Source: F23-B02 sp963627445 (GTDB taxonomy: Bacteria > Bacillota > Clostridia > Oscillospirales > Oscillospiraceae). From it: DNA of 48,025 nt. The DNA lies in the NCBI GenBank assembly GCA_963627445.1, contig CAVGBM010000102.1:1-48025 (forward strand), in the 5' to 3' direction. Shown here one piece after another: positions 15,473 through 24,833 of this stretch (positions are counted from its first letter, which is position 1; every line of letters starts with the position of its first letter). Below the pieces are notes generated by a model. It saw nothing but the letters and a program-made list of their open reading frames with translations. It was not told the DNA's origin and did no database searches. The translations under genes and the position numbers were made by a program.

Positions 15473-17803
15473 ATGCAAAAATCGCAAAAAACCGATGATC
15501 TTAGCCGCAGTCCGAACAGAACGATGCTCCGCCGCACACTTTTCCTGATGGCAGTGTGCGGCATACTTGCATTTTTGGTGCTTGCTGCAAGACTGTACAT
15601 ACTACAGATACGCGATCACGAGAAATACGAGGATCTGGCCATAAGCCAGCAGCTGCGCGAGACGGGCGCGTCCGCGTCCCGAGGCACGATATACGACAAG
15701 AACATGAATGTCCTGGCGATGAGCGCCAATGTCGAGAACGTGTACCTCAGTCCGGCGGAGATAAAAATGTACGGCGAGGATCCGCAGTTTATTGCAAAAA
15801 ATCTTGCCGAGATACTTGACCTTGACTATGAGGCCGTCCTCAAAAAGACGGAGAACACAGGCTCATGGTATGTGACCGTTGCAAAAAAGCTTGAGCCCGA
15901 GCTTGCCGACAAGGTGCGGCAGTTCAAAAAAGATAATAACCTCAAGGGCGTGCGCCTTGAAAGCGACACAAAGCGCTATTATCCGTATTCGTCGCTTGCC
16001 TGCCATGTGATAGGCTTTGTCGGCACGGACAACATCGGCCTTGACGGTGTTGAGGCGCAGTATAATAGTGCTCTGTGCGGAACCGACGGCAAGTACATGC
16101 GTGCGACAAACGCATATGGAACAGACCTTCTGTTTAACCAGTTCGAGGGCTATTACGGAGCCAAAAACGGCTGTGATGTCGTGACTACCATCGACATGAG
16201 CATACAGCACTATGTCGAAAAGACACTCAATCAGGCCGTCAAGGATTACGATATCAAAAACGGTGCGGGCGCGATCGTCATGGATGTCAACACCGGCAAG
16301 ATACTTTCCATGGCATCACTGGGCGGGTATGATCTTAACAACTTCCTTGATGTCAGCGACGAGGCAAAAAGCATGATAGACAATGCCTCCACCGAGGAGG
16401 AGAAAAATCAGCTTCTCGCCGATGCCCAGCGCCTGCAATGGCGCAACAAGACCCTGTCTGACACCTACGAGCCCGGCTCAACATTTAAGATAATCACTCT
16501 TTCCATGGCGCTCGAGGAGGGCGTGGTCAGCCTTGATGATAATTTCGGCTGCGGCGGCAGCGTGCAGGTTCAGGGCAGAACAGCCCCCGTGCGCTGCTGG
16601 AAAACCACCGGCCACGGCGGCCAAACGCTTACGCAGGCCGTGCAGCACTCATGCAATGTCGCGTTTGTCAACATCGGCATGCGCGTCGGCGCGGAGAAGT
16701 TTTATAAATACTGCGATGCCTTCGGCTTTTTAAACCTCACTGATGACAGCACCGAGCAGCTGACCGCCAAGACCGGCATAGACCTTGGCGGCGAGAGCGG
16801 CAGCATCTGGTGGAGCAGGGACGTCTTTTGCAGCGAGAAAAATAAATCTCAGCTTGCGGCGGCTTCATTCGGCCAGACCTTTACGATAACGCCCCTGCAG
16901 CTTATTACCGCAGTCAGCGCCTGCGTCAATGGCGGCAACCTTATGCAGCCATATGTTGTAGAAAGTTTACTGGACGAAGACGGCAATGCGGTGTATAATC
17001 GAAAGCCGACGGTCGTAAGACGGGTCATAAGCGAGGAGACGAGCAAGACCGTCTGCGGCATTCTCGAGCAGGTCGTCGGCGATAACAAAGAAGGAACAGG
17101 CAGAAATGCAGCTGTCCCGGGCTATCGCATCGGCGGCAAGACCGGCACATCCGAAAAGGTCAGCCTTGAGGCGCAGACCGGCAAAAAGGATTACATCGTC
17201 TCGTTTATAGGTTTTGCACCTGCCGACGATCCGCAGATTGCAGTGCTCGTAATGCTCGATTCGCCCAGCAACGAATCCGGTATTTACATCAGCGGCGGCC
17301 AGATGGCGGCGCCCACCGTGGGCAAGATGTTTGCCGATATCCTGCCGTACATGGGCATTGAGCCGCAGTATGACTCTGATGAGCTTAAAAAGATCGACAA
17401 GTCGGTGCCTGATGTCACGGGACTGAGCGTGGATGACGCTGAAAAGAAGCTCAAGGACGCAGGCTTCGCTGTTAGAAAGTTTGGCAGCGGCGGCAGCATA
17501 ACTGCCCAGCTTCCGGCGGCAAGCTCCGTCATAGCCGACGGCAGCACGGTGATGATCTACGCCGACGCAGAGCCGTCATCGGCTACCGAGACCATGCCGG
17601 ATATAACGAACATGAGCTATAACGAGGCCAGGGAGACCCTGAGCGGCTATGGCCTGTTTATAAAAACGAGCTCGGCGATAACGAACCCCGAAACGCAGCG
17701 CATTTCGTCGCAGTCGGTCAAAAAGGGAGCGAGCGTCAAGCACGGCACGATAGTGGAAGTTACATTTGTTTCGAGCGATGACTCGATACTCGGAAGATAC
17801 TGA
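15473..17803 (+). CDS. Class B penicillin-binding protein with PASTA domains (SpoVD/PBP2B type)
   Basis: The 776-residue protein has an N-terminal transmembrane helix (about 23-45), a PBP dimerisation domain, a transpeptidase with S336-T-F-K339, S393-C-N395 and K556-T-G, and two C-terminal PASTA domains (VPDVTGLSVDDAEKKL and MPDITNMSYNEARETL). It cross-links septal or spore-cortex peptidoglycan together with the SEDS protein encoded downstream. The frame is open back to 15437, but AAAGGAG (15461-15467) points to ATG 15473. Firmicutes often carry both pbpB and spoVD here; only one copy is present, so vegetative and spore roles cannot be separated from sequence alone. Confidence 0.93.
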   Translation: MQKSQKTDDLSRSPNRTMLRRTLFLMAVCGILAFLVLAARLYILQIRDHEKYEDLAISQQLRETGASASRGTIYDKNMNVLAMSANVENVYLSPAEIKMYGEDPQFIAKNLAEILDLDYEAVLKKTENTGSWYVTVAKKLEPELADKVRQFKKDNNLKGVRLESDTKRYYPYSSLACHVIGFVGTDNIGLDGVEAQYNSALCGTDGKYMRATNAYGTDLLFNQFEGYYGAKNGCDVVTTIDMSIQHYVEKTLNQAVKDYDIKNGAGAIVMDVNTGKILSMASLGGYDLNNFLDVSDEAKSMIDNASTEEEKNQLLADAQRLQWRNKTLSDTYEPGSTFKIITLSMALEEGVVSLDDNFGCGGSVQVQGRTAPVRCWKTTGHGGQTLTQAVQHSCNVAFVNIGMRVGAEKFYKYCDAFGFLNLTDDSTEQLTAKTGIDLGGESGSIWWSRDVFCSEKNKSQLAAASFGQTFTITPLQLITAVSACVNGGNLMQPYVVESLLDEDGNAVYNRKPTVVRRVISEETSKTVCGILEQVVGDNKEGTGRNAAVPGYRIGGKTGTSEKVSLEAQTGKKDYIVSFIGFAPADDPQIAVLVMLDSPSNESGIYISGGQMAAPTVGKMFADILPYMGIEPQYDSDELKKIDKSVPDVTGLSVDDAEKKLKDAGFAVRKFGSGGSITAQLPAASSVIADGSTVMIYADAEPSSATETMPDITNMSYNEARETLSGYGLFIKTSSAITNPETQRISSQSVKKGASVKHGTIVEVTFVSSDDSILGRY

Positions 17804-17818
17804 AACAGAGGATATAAT

Positions 17819-19273
17819 ATGAAGCTGAAGGAACTATTAAAGGACATTGAGGTCGTTGAACTGACAGCGTCACCTGACGCTGAAATAGGCGGCATAAGCT
17901 ACGACTCGCGCAAAACAAAGCCAAATGACGCTTTCGTTGCGATAGCAGGCTTTGAATTTGACGGCCACGCATACATCCCCTCGGCGGCCAAAAACGGTGC
18001 TTCGGTGATCATCTGCCAAAGAAAGCCGCAGATAGAAATTCCATATGTCATGGTCAAAGACTGCCGCTATGCTCTGGCGATATTGAGCCGAAACTTCTTC
18101 GGCGACCCAGCCTCGGAGATGACGGTCATCGGCATAACCGGCACCAACGGCAAGACAACGACCACCTATCTTCTCAAGCACCTGCTTGAAGCTAAGCTTG
18201 ACGCAAAGGTCGGCCTTGTCGGCACGAACGGCAATATGATAGGCGATGAGTTTATCCACACCGAGCGTACAACGCCCGAAAGCTATGAGCTTCAGCACCT
18301 TTTCCGCGAGATGGCTGATGCCGGCTGCACCCATGTCGTCATGGAGGTGTCCTCGCACTCGCTTGTTCTTCACCGTGTCGCGGGCATACACTTTGCCGTG
18401 GGTGCGTTTACAAACCTCACGCAGGATCACCTTGATTTCCACCATACGATGGAGAAATATGCAAAGGCAAAGGCAAAGCTGTTTTCCATGTGCGACACGG
18501 GCTGCATCAACGTTGACGATGCGTGGCACAATGTCATGCTCGAGCACGCAAGCTGCAAGCTGGTGACGTATTCGGCTGAGCACAATGCGGCAACACTTGT
18601 TGCAAAGGATATCCGCCTTTCCGCCTCCGGCGTTAAGTTCTGTGCCGTGACGGAAAATGCGCTTTCTCATGTAAAGCTCGCTATACCCGGCAAGTTCTCC
18701 GTTTACAATGCCCTGGGCGTTATCGCCATCGGCCTTGCGCTCGGCATAAGCTTGGATGATTGTGCCGACGCTATAGGCAGCGCAAAGGGCGTAAAGGGCA
18801 GGATGGAGATCGTCCCCACAGATGGCGACTACACCATAGTCATCGACTATTCCCACACGCCGGACGCTCTCGAAAACGCCCTTAAGGCGCTGCGCACGGG
18901 CGAAAAGGGCAGACTTGTCGTGCTCTTTGGCTGCGGCGGCGATCGTGACAGGACAAAGCGCCCCATCATGGGGGCGATAGCGGCAGACAACGCCGATTTT
19001 GTCATCGTAACGAGCGATAATCCCCGAACCGAGGACCCGCAGGAGATCATAAACGAGATAGTTGCGGGCATAAAAGGCCGGAAAAACCGGTACAAGGTCA
19101 TATGCGACCGTGTTGAGGCAATAAAATGGGCGATTGACAACCATATGCCTGATGATGTAATATTGCTTGCCGGCAAAGGACATGAGGATTATCAGGAAGT
19201 CGGCCACGAAAAGCACCACATGGACGAAAGAGAGATCGTTGCAGAACATATAGAGAAGAGGAAAAACAGATGA
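17819..19273 (+). CDS. murE: UDP-MurNAc-L-Ala-D-Glu:meso-DAP ligase MurE
   Basis: The 484-residue Mur ligase has the ATP-binding motif GITGTNGKTTTT (lysine near residue 112), the THVVMEVSSHSL segment and the D400-N-P-R403 motif. DNPR is the signature of enzymes that add meso-diaminopimelate, whereas lysine-adding enzymes differ there, so the peptidoglycan is probably DAP type. It follows the PBP by 15 bases and overlaps mraY in ATGA. All ligase motifs are intact and the length is normal. Confidence 0.96.
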   Translation: MKLKELLKDIEVVELTASPDAEIGGISYDSRKTKPNDAFVAIAGFEFDGHAYIPSAAKNGASVIICQRKPQIEIPYVMVKDCRYALAILSRNFFGDPASEMTVIGITGTNGKTTTTYLLKHLLEAKLDAKVGLVGTNGNMIGDEFIHTERTTPESYELQHLFREMADAGCTHVVMEVSSHSLVLHRVAGIHFAVGAFTNLTQDHLDFHHTMEKYAKAKAKLFSMCDTGCINVDDAWHNVMLEHASCKLVTYSAEHNAATLVAKDIRLSASGVKFCAVTENALSHVKLAIPGKFSVYNALGVIAIGLALGISLDDCADAIGSAKGVKGRMEIVPTDGDYTIVIDYSHTPDALENALKALRTGEKGRLVVLFGCGGDRDRTKRPIMGAIAADNADFVIVTSDNPRTEDPQEIINEIVAGIKGRKNRYKVICDRVEAIKWAIDNHMPDDVILLAGKGHEDYQEVGHEKHHMDEREIVAEHIEKRKNR

Positions 19274-20283
19274 CATTGAAGCTTTCGCTTGCGTTTGTTC
19301 TCGCATTTATAATCGCACTTATAGTCGGTAAGTTTTATATCCCTTGGCTTAGAAAGATCAAGGCCGGACAGGAGATAAAGGAGATAGGCCCCTCTTGGCA
19401 CATGTCAAAGACGGGCACGCCTACCATGGGCGGATTTATCTTTATCTTTGCTGCCGTAGTTGTATGCCTGACCGTGGGCTTTGACTCGATGAGAAACGGC
19501 GACTATGCGCAAGTATTCATCCTGCTGTTTGCACTCGTATTCGGCGCGATAGGCTTTCTCGATGACTGGGAGAAGCTGCGCAAAAAGCAGAACCTCGGCC
19601 TGAGCGCAAAGGCAAAGTTCCTTTTGCAGCTTGTTGCGGCGCTCGTTTTCGTGCTGCTCATGCGCAAGCTGGGCTATCTGTCGACGCACCTTTACATCCC
19701 GTTCTGGAACGTTGAGGTACACATCCCCGATTGGCTGTACTTCATCCTTGCCGCATTTATCATCGTCGGCACGGTCAATGCCGTCAACATCACCGACGGT
19801 GTGGACGGCCTTGCAAGCGGCACATCGATACCCGTGTTCTTTTTCTATGTTGTGATAGCCTTCCTTTGGGGAGAGCGCTACCTTTCACTCGGCATTTTCT
19901 CCTCCGCCATTCTCGGCGGCCTGCTGGGCTTTTTGGTATTTAACTTTAACCCCGCCAAGGTTTTCATGGGCGACACCGGCTCGCTGTTTCTAGGCGGTGC
20001 TATAGCGGCACTTGCGTTTGCATACGACATGCCGCTTATCCTCATAACCCTCGGCATCGTGTTTATTTGGGAGACCATGTCCGATATCATTCAGGTCACC
20101 TACTTTAAGCTCACTCACGGCAAGCGCGTGTTCAAAATGGCACCGTTCCACCATCATCTCGAAATGGGCGGCTGGACGGGCAAAAAGTGGAAAGAAAAAG
20201 AACTTTTCTGGTTATTTACCGGCACGTCCCTTGTTTTTGCAATAATTTCATTCGTAGGAGTATATAATCGTTTCCAGTTCTGA
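19270..20283 (+). CDS. mraY: Phospho-N-acetylmuramoyl-pentapeptide-transferase
   Basis: This 337-residue protein has about ten transmembrane helices and the conserved motifs FLDDWEKLRKKQNLGLS, NITDGVDGLASG, FMGDTGSLFLGG and PFHHHLEMGGW. MraY transfers phospho-MurNAc-pentapeptide to undecaprenyl phosphate to make lipid I. It overlaps murE by ATGA. In most Firmicutes murD follows at once; here the next gene is the SEDS protein. Confidence 0.97.
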   Translation: MTLKLSLAFVLAFIIALIVGKFYIPWLRKIKAGQEIKEIGPSWHMSKTGTPTMGGFIFIFAAVVVCLTVGFDSMRNGDYAQVFILLFALVFGAIGFLDDWEKLRKKQNLGLSAKAKFLLQLVAALVFVLLMRKLGYLSTHLYIPFWNVEVHIPDWLYFILAAFIIVGTVNAVNITDGVDGLASGTSIPVFFFYVVIAFLWGERYLSLGIFSSAILGGLLGFLVFNFNPAKVFMGDTGSLFLGGAIAALAFAYDMPLILITLGIVFIWETMSDIIQVTYFKLTHGKRVFKMAPFHHHLEMGGWTGKKWKEKELFWLFTGTSLVFAIISFVGVYNRFQF

Positions 20284-20301
20284 TATTCGGAGGAGATCGG
20301 T

Positions 20302-21465
20302 ATGCAGTACGGCAGTACCAGACTCGAACAAAGGGAAACGAAAGATAAAACGAAGCGAAAGGGGATGGATAAACCCTTTTTCGTCCTCGTAATGCTTTTG
20401 CTGACCATCGGAGTTACAATGGTGCTGTCTGCAAGCTTTGCCCGTGCCTACTACGACCCGGGTAATATCACCGGCGGCAAACCGACCTACTACTTTATCC
20501 GTCAGCTTTTGTTTGCAGCCTTGGGCACGGCTGGGATGATATTCGCGTCCCGACTGCCCATGGGCTTTTACAAGCGGTTTTCGATACCGCTTCTCATCGT
20601 CGCTATCGTCCTTTTGATGCTCGTCCCGATAATCGGCACGAACGCAAACGGCGCAAAGCGCTGGATCGGCATAGGTTCTCTCACGCTCCAGCCGTCGGAG
20701 ATAGCGAAGATCGGCGTAATACTGTCGTTTGCGGTCATTATCTGCAAAAACCGCGGCAGGATGAAGACCTTCAAATACGGCATACTTCCGTTTGTTGCGA
20801 TCCTGCTCGTGATAGTCGGCCTGCTCGTTTTAGAACCGCACTTTTCCGCATCGATAATCATAGTCGCAATCGGCGGCGTGATGATATTCCTCGGCGGAGC
20901 ACGCCTTATATGGTTCATTGCCGCAGCCGTTGCGGCGGGTGGCGGCATTGCGGTGCTGCTCACGCTGTTTCCGTATGCGTCCAGCCGTATAACCACATGG
21001 CTAGACCCGTTTTCGTCGACCTCCGACGAGGGCTACCAGATAGTGCAGTCGCTCTATACCATAGGCTCGGGCGGCCTTACCGGCCTCGGCCTCGGTCAGA
21101 GCAGGCAAAAATATCTGTACCTGCCCGAGGAGCATAACGACTTTATCTTTTCCGTCGTGTGCGAGGAGCTCGGTTTTATAGGAGCGGTTTTGATACTTAC
21201 TCTGTTTGCGCTGCTTATCATCCGCGGATACTGGCTCGCGATGCATGCTGCCGACAGATACGGCTTCCTTGTGGGAGCCGGGATAACGACCTTGCTTGCG
21301 ATACAGGTCATTTTGAATGTTGCGGTGGTCACGAACCTCGTGCCATGCACAGGGATCTCGCTGCCGTTTTTCAGCTACGGCGGAACGGCGCTGCTCATTC
21401 AAATGGCACAGATGGGAATAATTCTGAGCATGTCAAGGGATATACCTGCCAAACGGGCAGGGTAG
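20302..21465 (+). CDS. ftsW: SEDS glycosyltransferase FtsW/SpoVE
   Basis: The 387-residue polytopic protein belongs to the SEDS family: ANGAKRWIGIGSLTLQPSEIAKI, QSRQKYLYLPEEHNDFIFSVVCEELGF and the end motif GISLPFFSYGGTALL. SEDS proteins polymerise lipid II into glycan strands in partnership with a class B PBP, here the product of the gene at 15473. GGAGGAG precedes ATG 20302. The N-terminus (about 25 polar residues) is hydrophilic. The vegetative FtsW and the sporulation SpoVE cannot be told apart by sequence here; the position between mraY and murG fits both. Confidence 0.93.
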   Translation: MQYGSTRLEQRETKDKTKRKGMDKPFFVLVMLLLTIGVTMVLSASFARAYYDPGNITGGKPTYYFIRQLLFAALGTAGMIFASRLPMGFYKRFSIPLLIVAIVLLMLVPIIGTNANGAKRWIGIGSLTLQPSEIAKIGVILSFAVIICKNRGRMKTFKYGILPFVAILLVIVGLLVLEPHFSASIIIVAIGGVMIFLGGARLIWFIAAAVAAGGGIAVLLTLFPYASSRITTWLDPFSSTSDEGYQIVQSLYTIGSGGLTGLGLGQSRQKYLYLPEEHNDFIFSVVCEELGFIGAVLILTLFALLIIRGYWLAMHAADRYGFLVGAGITTLLAIQVILNVAVVTNLVPCTGISLPFFSYGGTALLIQMAQMGIILSMSRDIPAKRAG

Positions 21466-21480
21466 AAAGGGAGCTTAGAT

Positions 21481-22611
21481 ATGAGATTTATGTTTGCGTG
21501 CGGAGGCACGGCCGGACATATCAATCCGGCTATCGCCGTAGCAGGCAGATTGCGAGAGCTGATGCCCGACTGCGAGATACTTTTCGTCGGTTGCGTCCGC
21601 CAGATGGAGACCATACTTGTCCCGAAAAGCGGATATGATATCAAGACCGTAAGGGTCTGCAATATAAGCCGCGAAAAGACGCTCGGCGGCCTGGCTCATA
21701 ATATTAAGGCGCTGTACTTTGCGGTCAAATCCACCATACAGGCAAGAAGGATAATAAAAAAGTTCAAGCCCGATATCGTCATCGGCACCGGCGGCTATGT
21801 CTGCTATCCGGTCTTGCGCTCGGCCTCCCGCCTCGGCATACCCACCGCCGTGCATGAGAGCAACGCCGTCCCGGGGCTCACGACGAAGATGCTGTCCAAA
21901 ATCGTTGACAAGATCATGCTAGGCTTTGCCGAGAGCAAGCGCTATTATAAGCACGCAGAAAAATGCGTTGTCACCGGCACGCCCGTAAGGGGTGAGTTTG
22001 CCGCGTATTCTAAAAACAAAGCCAAAGCCGAGCTCGGCATACCGGCGGATAAGCCGCTCGTGGTGTCGGTCTGGGGCTCTTTGGGCGCAGCGAACATGAA
22101 CGCCGCCATGTGCAATTTCATAAAGCTTGCGGGCAGCAACCCTGGCTTTAGGCTGATTCATTCGGCTGGCAGCGAAGGCTACGCCGAGATGGTCACCGCG
22201 CTTCAGGAGACCGTTCCCGACTATGAGAAAAACGGTATGGACGTGCGGGAATATATCTACGACATGCCCCGCGTTATGGCGGCGGCTGACCTTGTGTTGT
22301 GCCGTGCCGGAGCGTCTACCGTGTCCGAGCTTACATATATGCACAAGCCCACAATATTTGTGCCCTCGCCGTATGTGACGAATAACCACCAGTTCAAAAA
22401 CGCCAAGGTCGTCGAGGACGCAGGCGGTGCGCTGATATTCGAGGAGGAAAGCCTTGATGCAGGAGCGCTTTTAAGTGAAGTAAAGCGTATACTCTCCTCA
22501 AAAGAAGAGCTTGAAAAAATGTCGCAGGCCATGGCGAAGCTTGCAAGACCCGAGGCAACGGATATGATAACCGAGCAGGTGCTTTCCCTGTGCCAAGGCA
22601 GAGAAAAATAA
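21481..22611 (+). CDS. murG: UDP-GlcNAc:lipid I N-acetylglucosaminyltransferase MurG
   Basis: This 376-residue GT-B enzyme has the lipid-binding loop GGTAGHINPAIAVA at the N-terminus, the GTGGYVCYPVL motif and the nucleotide-sugar motif LVLCRAGASTVSEL. MurG converts lipid I to lipid II at the inner face of the membrane. It follows the SEDS gene by 15 bases behind GAAAGGGAG. The stop is followed by a terminator-like hairpin that precedes murA. Confidence 0.97.
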   Translation: MRFMFACGGTAGHINPAIAVAGRLRELMPDCEILFVGCVRQMETILVPKSGYDIKTVRVCNISREKTLGGLAHNIKALYFAVKSTIQARRIIKKFKPDIVIGTGGYVCYPVLRSASRLGIPTAVHESNAVPGLTTKMLSKIVDKIMLGFAESKRYYKHAEKCVVTGTPVRGEFAAYSKNKAKAELGIPADKPLVVSVWGSLGAANMNAAMCNFIKLAGSNPGFRLIHSAGSEGYAEMVTALQETVPDYEKNGMDVREYIYDMPRVMAAADLVLCRAGASTVSELTYMHKPTIFVPSPYVTNNHQFKNAKVVEDAGGALIFEEESLDAGALLSEVKRILSSKEELEKMSQAMAKLARPEATDMITEQVLSLCQGREK

Positions 22612-22614
22612 CAC

Positions 22615-22673
22615 AAATAAACCTCGCAGCATAGAATGAGCCGATCAATTATTCTTCTCTGCGAGGTTATTTT
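22615..22673 (+). terminator. Terminator-like hairpin between murG and murA, containing the murA ribosome binding site
   Basis: AAATAAACCTCGCAG (22615-22629) pairs with CTGCGAGGTTATTT (22659-22672), with one bulged A. An inner stem pairs AGAAT (22633-22637) with ATTCT (22651-22655). The T-rich 3' end (TTATTTT) runs into the murA ATG at 22674. The GAGG used as the murA ribosome binding site lies in the 3' arm. It could act as an attenuator or reduce murA translation. Confidence 0.6.
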
Positions 22674-23927
22674 ATGGCTATATGGCATATAAACGGCGGA
22701 AACCGCTTAGGCGGCGCGTGCTTCGTTCAGGGCTCAAAAAATGCCGTGCTGCCCATTTTGGCGGCCTCTGTCATTTCCCCATGCGTGACTGAACTGTTAA
22801 ATGTTCCGCAGCTTAGCGATGTGTCATCAACGCTGCGCATTCTGCGGCAGCTCGGCTGCACGGCTGAGCAGCAAAACAACGATGTCTACATAGATTCACG
22901 CAATTTAAACTGCTGCACTATACCGCAGGATATGATGGAGTGCATGCGCTCGTCGATGCTGTTCATGGGCGCACTTTTGGCTCGATGCGGCGAGGTGCAT
23001 TTAACTGCCCCCGGCGGCTGCAAGCTCGGCGCAAGACCCATCGACCTGCACATAAGCGCCATGCAGGCTCTCGGTGCAAGCGTTGAGGAGCATGGCTGCG
23101 AGATAATTTGCCGAGCCGAAAAGCTCGTCGGCGGCAGGATAGAGCTTCCGTTCCCGAGCGTCGGCGCAACGGAAAATGCGATGATAGCCGCATGCGGCGC
23201 AGACGGAGTGACCGTCATAACCGGCGCTGCCAAGGAGCCGGAGATAGTCGACCTGCAGGAGTATCTGCGCAAGCTCGGCGCATACATAGACGGTGCGGGG
23301 ACGAATACCGTCACCGTTTCGGGCTTTGCGCCCGAGCGCCATGTCGGTCACCGGGTCATACCAGACAGGATAGCGGCATCGACATTTTTGTGCGCCTGCG
23401 CGGCAGCAGGCGGCGATATCGAGCTAAGAGGCGTTGATTCGAGGCAATTTTTACGTTTACAGCACTTCCTAAACCAGGCCGGCTGTGATATAATAAGCTC
23501 CAAGCGCAGCGTAAGACTGCGCTCCGACGGCTGCCTGCATGCAGTTGACAGTGTCATAACAGAGCCTTACCCGGGCTTTCCGACAGATGCTCAGCCGATT
23601 TTGATGGCGGCCTTATTAAAGGCTCACGGCATGTCTAGGTTCACAGAGAACATTTTTGACAGCCGCTTTTGCCACGCAGCCCAGCTCATGCGCTTTGGCG
23701 CTGATATTGCCGTTGACGGCAGGGAAGCGTGCGTTTGGGGCGTGCGCAGCCTCAAGGGTGCAACGGTCACGGCGACCGACTTAAGAGGCGGGGCTGCTAT
23801 GGTCATCGCAGGTTTGGCTGCCGAGGGCAGCACGAGTGTCATTGACGCAGGGCACATCGCCCGCGGCTACGAAAACTTCGATAATAAGCTGCGTTCACTT
23901 GGCGCAGATGTATTTATGGAGATATAG
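22674..23927 (+). CDS. murA: UDP-N-acetylglucosamine 1-carboxyvinyltransferase
   Basis: The 417-residue EPSP-synthase-fold enzyme starts near the conserved GSKNAVLPILAAS and has the catalytic loop PGGCKLGARPIDLHI, whose cysteine is the PEP-binding, fosfomycin-reactive residue. MurA makes the first committed precursor of peptidoglycan, UDP-GlcNAc-enolpyruvate. Clostridia often have two copies; this one is inside the dcw cluster between murG and ftsQ, where murB is common but absent here. The start is fixed by the conserved N-terminus even though the ribosome binding site is buried in the preceding hairpin. Confidence 0.95.
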   Translation: MAIWHINGGNRLGGACFVQGSKNAVLPILAASVISPCVTELLNVPQLSDVSSTLRILRQLGCTAEQQNNDVYIDSRNLNCCTIPQDMMECMRSSMLFMGALLARCGEVHLTAPGGCKLGARPIDLHISAMQALGASVEEHGCEIICRAEKLVGGRIELPFPSVGATENAMIAACGADGVTVITGAAKEPEIVDLQEYLRKLGAYIDGAGTNTVTVSGFAPERHVGHRVIPDRIAASTFLCACAAAGGDIELRGVDSRQFLRLQHFLNQAGCDIISSKRSVRLRSDGCLHAVDSVITEPYPGFPTDAQPILMAALLKAHGMSRFTENIFDSRFCHAAQLMRFGADIAVDGREACVWGVRSLKGATVTATDLRGGAAMVIAGLAAEGSTSVIDAGHIARGYENFDNKLRSLGADVFMEI

Positions 23928-23931
23928 TTTG

Positions 23932-24705
23932 ATGTCAAATACGAATGATTATTATAATAAGCCGACTCAGCGCAGGGAGAACAGCTCTGCCCGACGCACG
24001 CTTTACAGACCGCTGACATTTTTTCTTATCATTGTGGCAATAATATTCACGATGAGCGTGTTCTTCAAGGTCGAGAATATTGAGGTCAGCGGCAACAGCA
24101 AATACACAAAGGAAGAGATAATCTCGGCTTCCGGCATCCACACCGGCGACAACCTTTTTTTCATAAACAGGATAGGCGCCGGAAGCCGTGTCGTTGTTAA
24201 GCTTCCGTATATAGACTCGGTCAAAATAACAAGAAGCCTCCCCAACAAAGTCACCATCACCGTTGAGGAGAGCAAGGCGGCCGCCTGCATTCAGTCGGGG
24301 GACGAGCTTTGGAGCATCAGCAGCGCCGGCAAGTTTTTAAGCCAGCTCACCGAAAAGGACGCTCAGCTCCTGCCGAAGGTCACGGGAGTGACTGCAAGCG
24401 ACGCGCAGATCGGCGAGGTCATAAGCGTGTCAAAGGACGACAAGGCCAAGCTTGACTATCTGCTTGATATCCTTTATCAGGTGCAGGCGCGCTCGCTCGT
24501 TGAAAAGGTCGCGAACCTCAATGTCAGCGATGTAAAGGACGCAAGCTTTGAGTATGACGAAAGGTTCGTCGTCAAGCTCGGCGAGAATAATAACACCGAA
24601 TATAAATTCGGCAAGCTCCTGTCTGCCGTGTCGCAGCTCAAGGCCGATGATGCCGGAACTTTGGAGCTTTCCGATTCAAATAAGGTCACATTTAGGCCAA
24701 ATTAA
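23932..24705 (+). CDS. ftsQ: Cell division protein FtsQ/DivIB
   Basis: This 257-residue bitopic protein has a short basic cytoplasmic tail, a transmembrane helix at about residues 28-46, and a POTRA domain that begins FKVENIEVSGNSKYTKEEIISASG, followed by the beta domain of the DivIB family. It forms the FtsQ-FtsL-DivIC septal regulator complex. The open frame runs back to 23836 inside murA, but ATG 23932, after GGAGA and 4 bases past the murA stop, is the real start. It sits just before ftsZ; ftsA, usual in this gap, is not present. Confidence 0.92.
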   Translation: MSNTNDYYNKPTQRRENSSARRTLYRPLTFFLIIVAIIFTMSVFFKVENIEVSGNSKYTKEEIISASGIHTGDNLFFINRIGAGSRVVVKLPYIDSVKITRSLPNKVTITVEESKAAACIQSGDELWSISSAGKFLSQLTEKDAQLLPKVTGVTASDAQIGEVISVSKDDKAKLDYLLDILYQVQARSLVEKVANLNVSDVKDASFEYDERFVVKLGENNNTEYKFGKLLSAVSQLKADDAGTLELSDSNKVTFRPN

Positions 24706-24748
24706 CACTAAGTTTAAAACTTTGTTTACATAACTTTGTGAAAATATA

Positions 24749-24777
24749 TTGACCTTGACAGAAAAAAGTTATAGAAT
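24749..24777 (+). promoter_or_regulatory. ftsZ promoter
   Basis: TTGACC (24749-24754), a 17-base spacer and TAGAAT (24772-24777) form a promoter. An overlapping alternative is TTGACA (24755-24760), 16 bases, TATACC. The predicted transcript would start near 24784 with a small ATCGC-AAAA-GCGAT hairpin (24785-24798), giving a 5' leader of about 50 bases. Confidence 0.7.
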
Positions 24778-24833
24778 ATACCATATCGCAAAAGCGATGC
24801 TCTCGTTTCAGAAACAAAATTGGAGGAATAATC

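Noticed and set aside
17870..19306. A 478-codon minus-strand frame opposite murE
   Set aside because: murE is complete with all motifs; the antisense product is low in motifs and rich in the residues expected from reversed codons.
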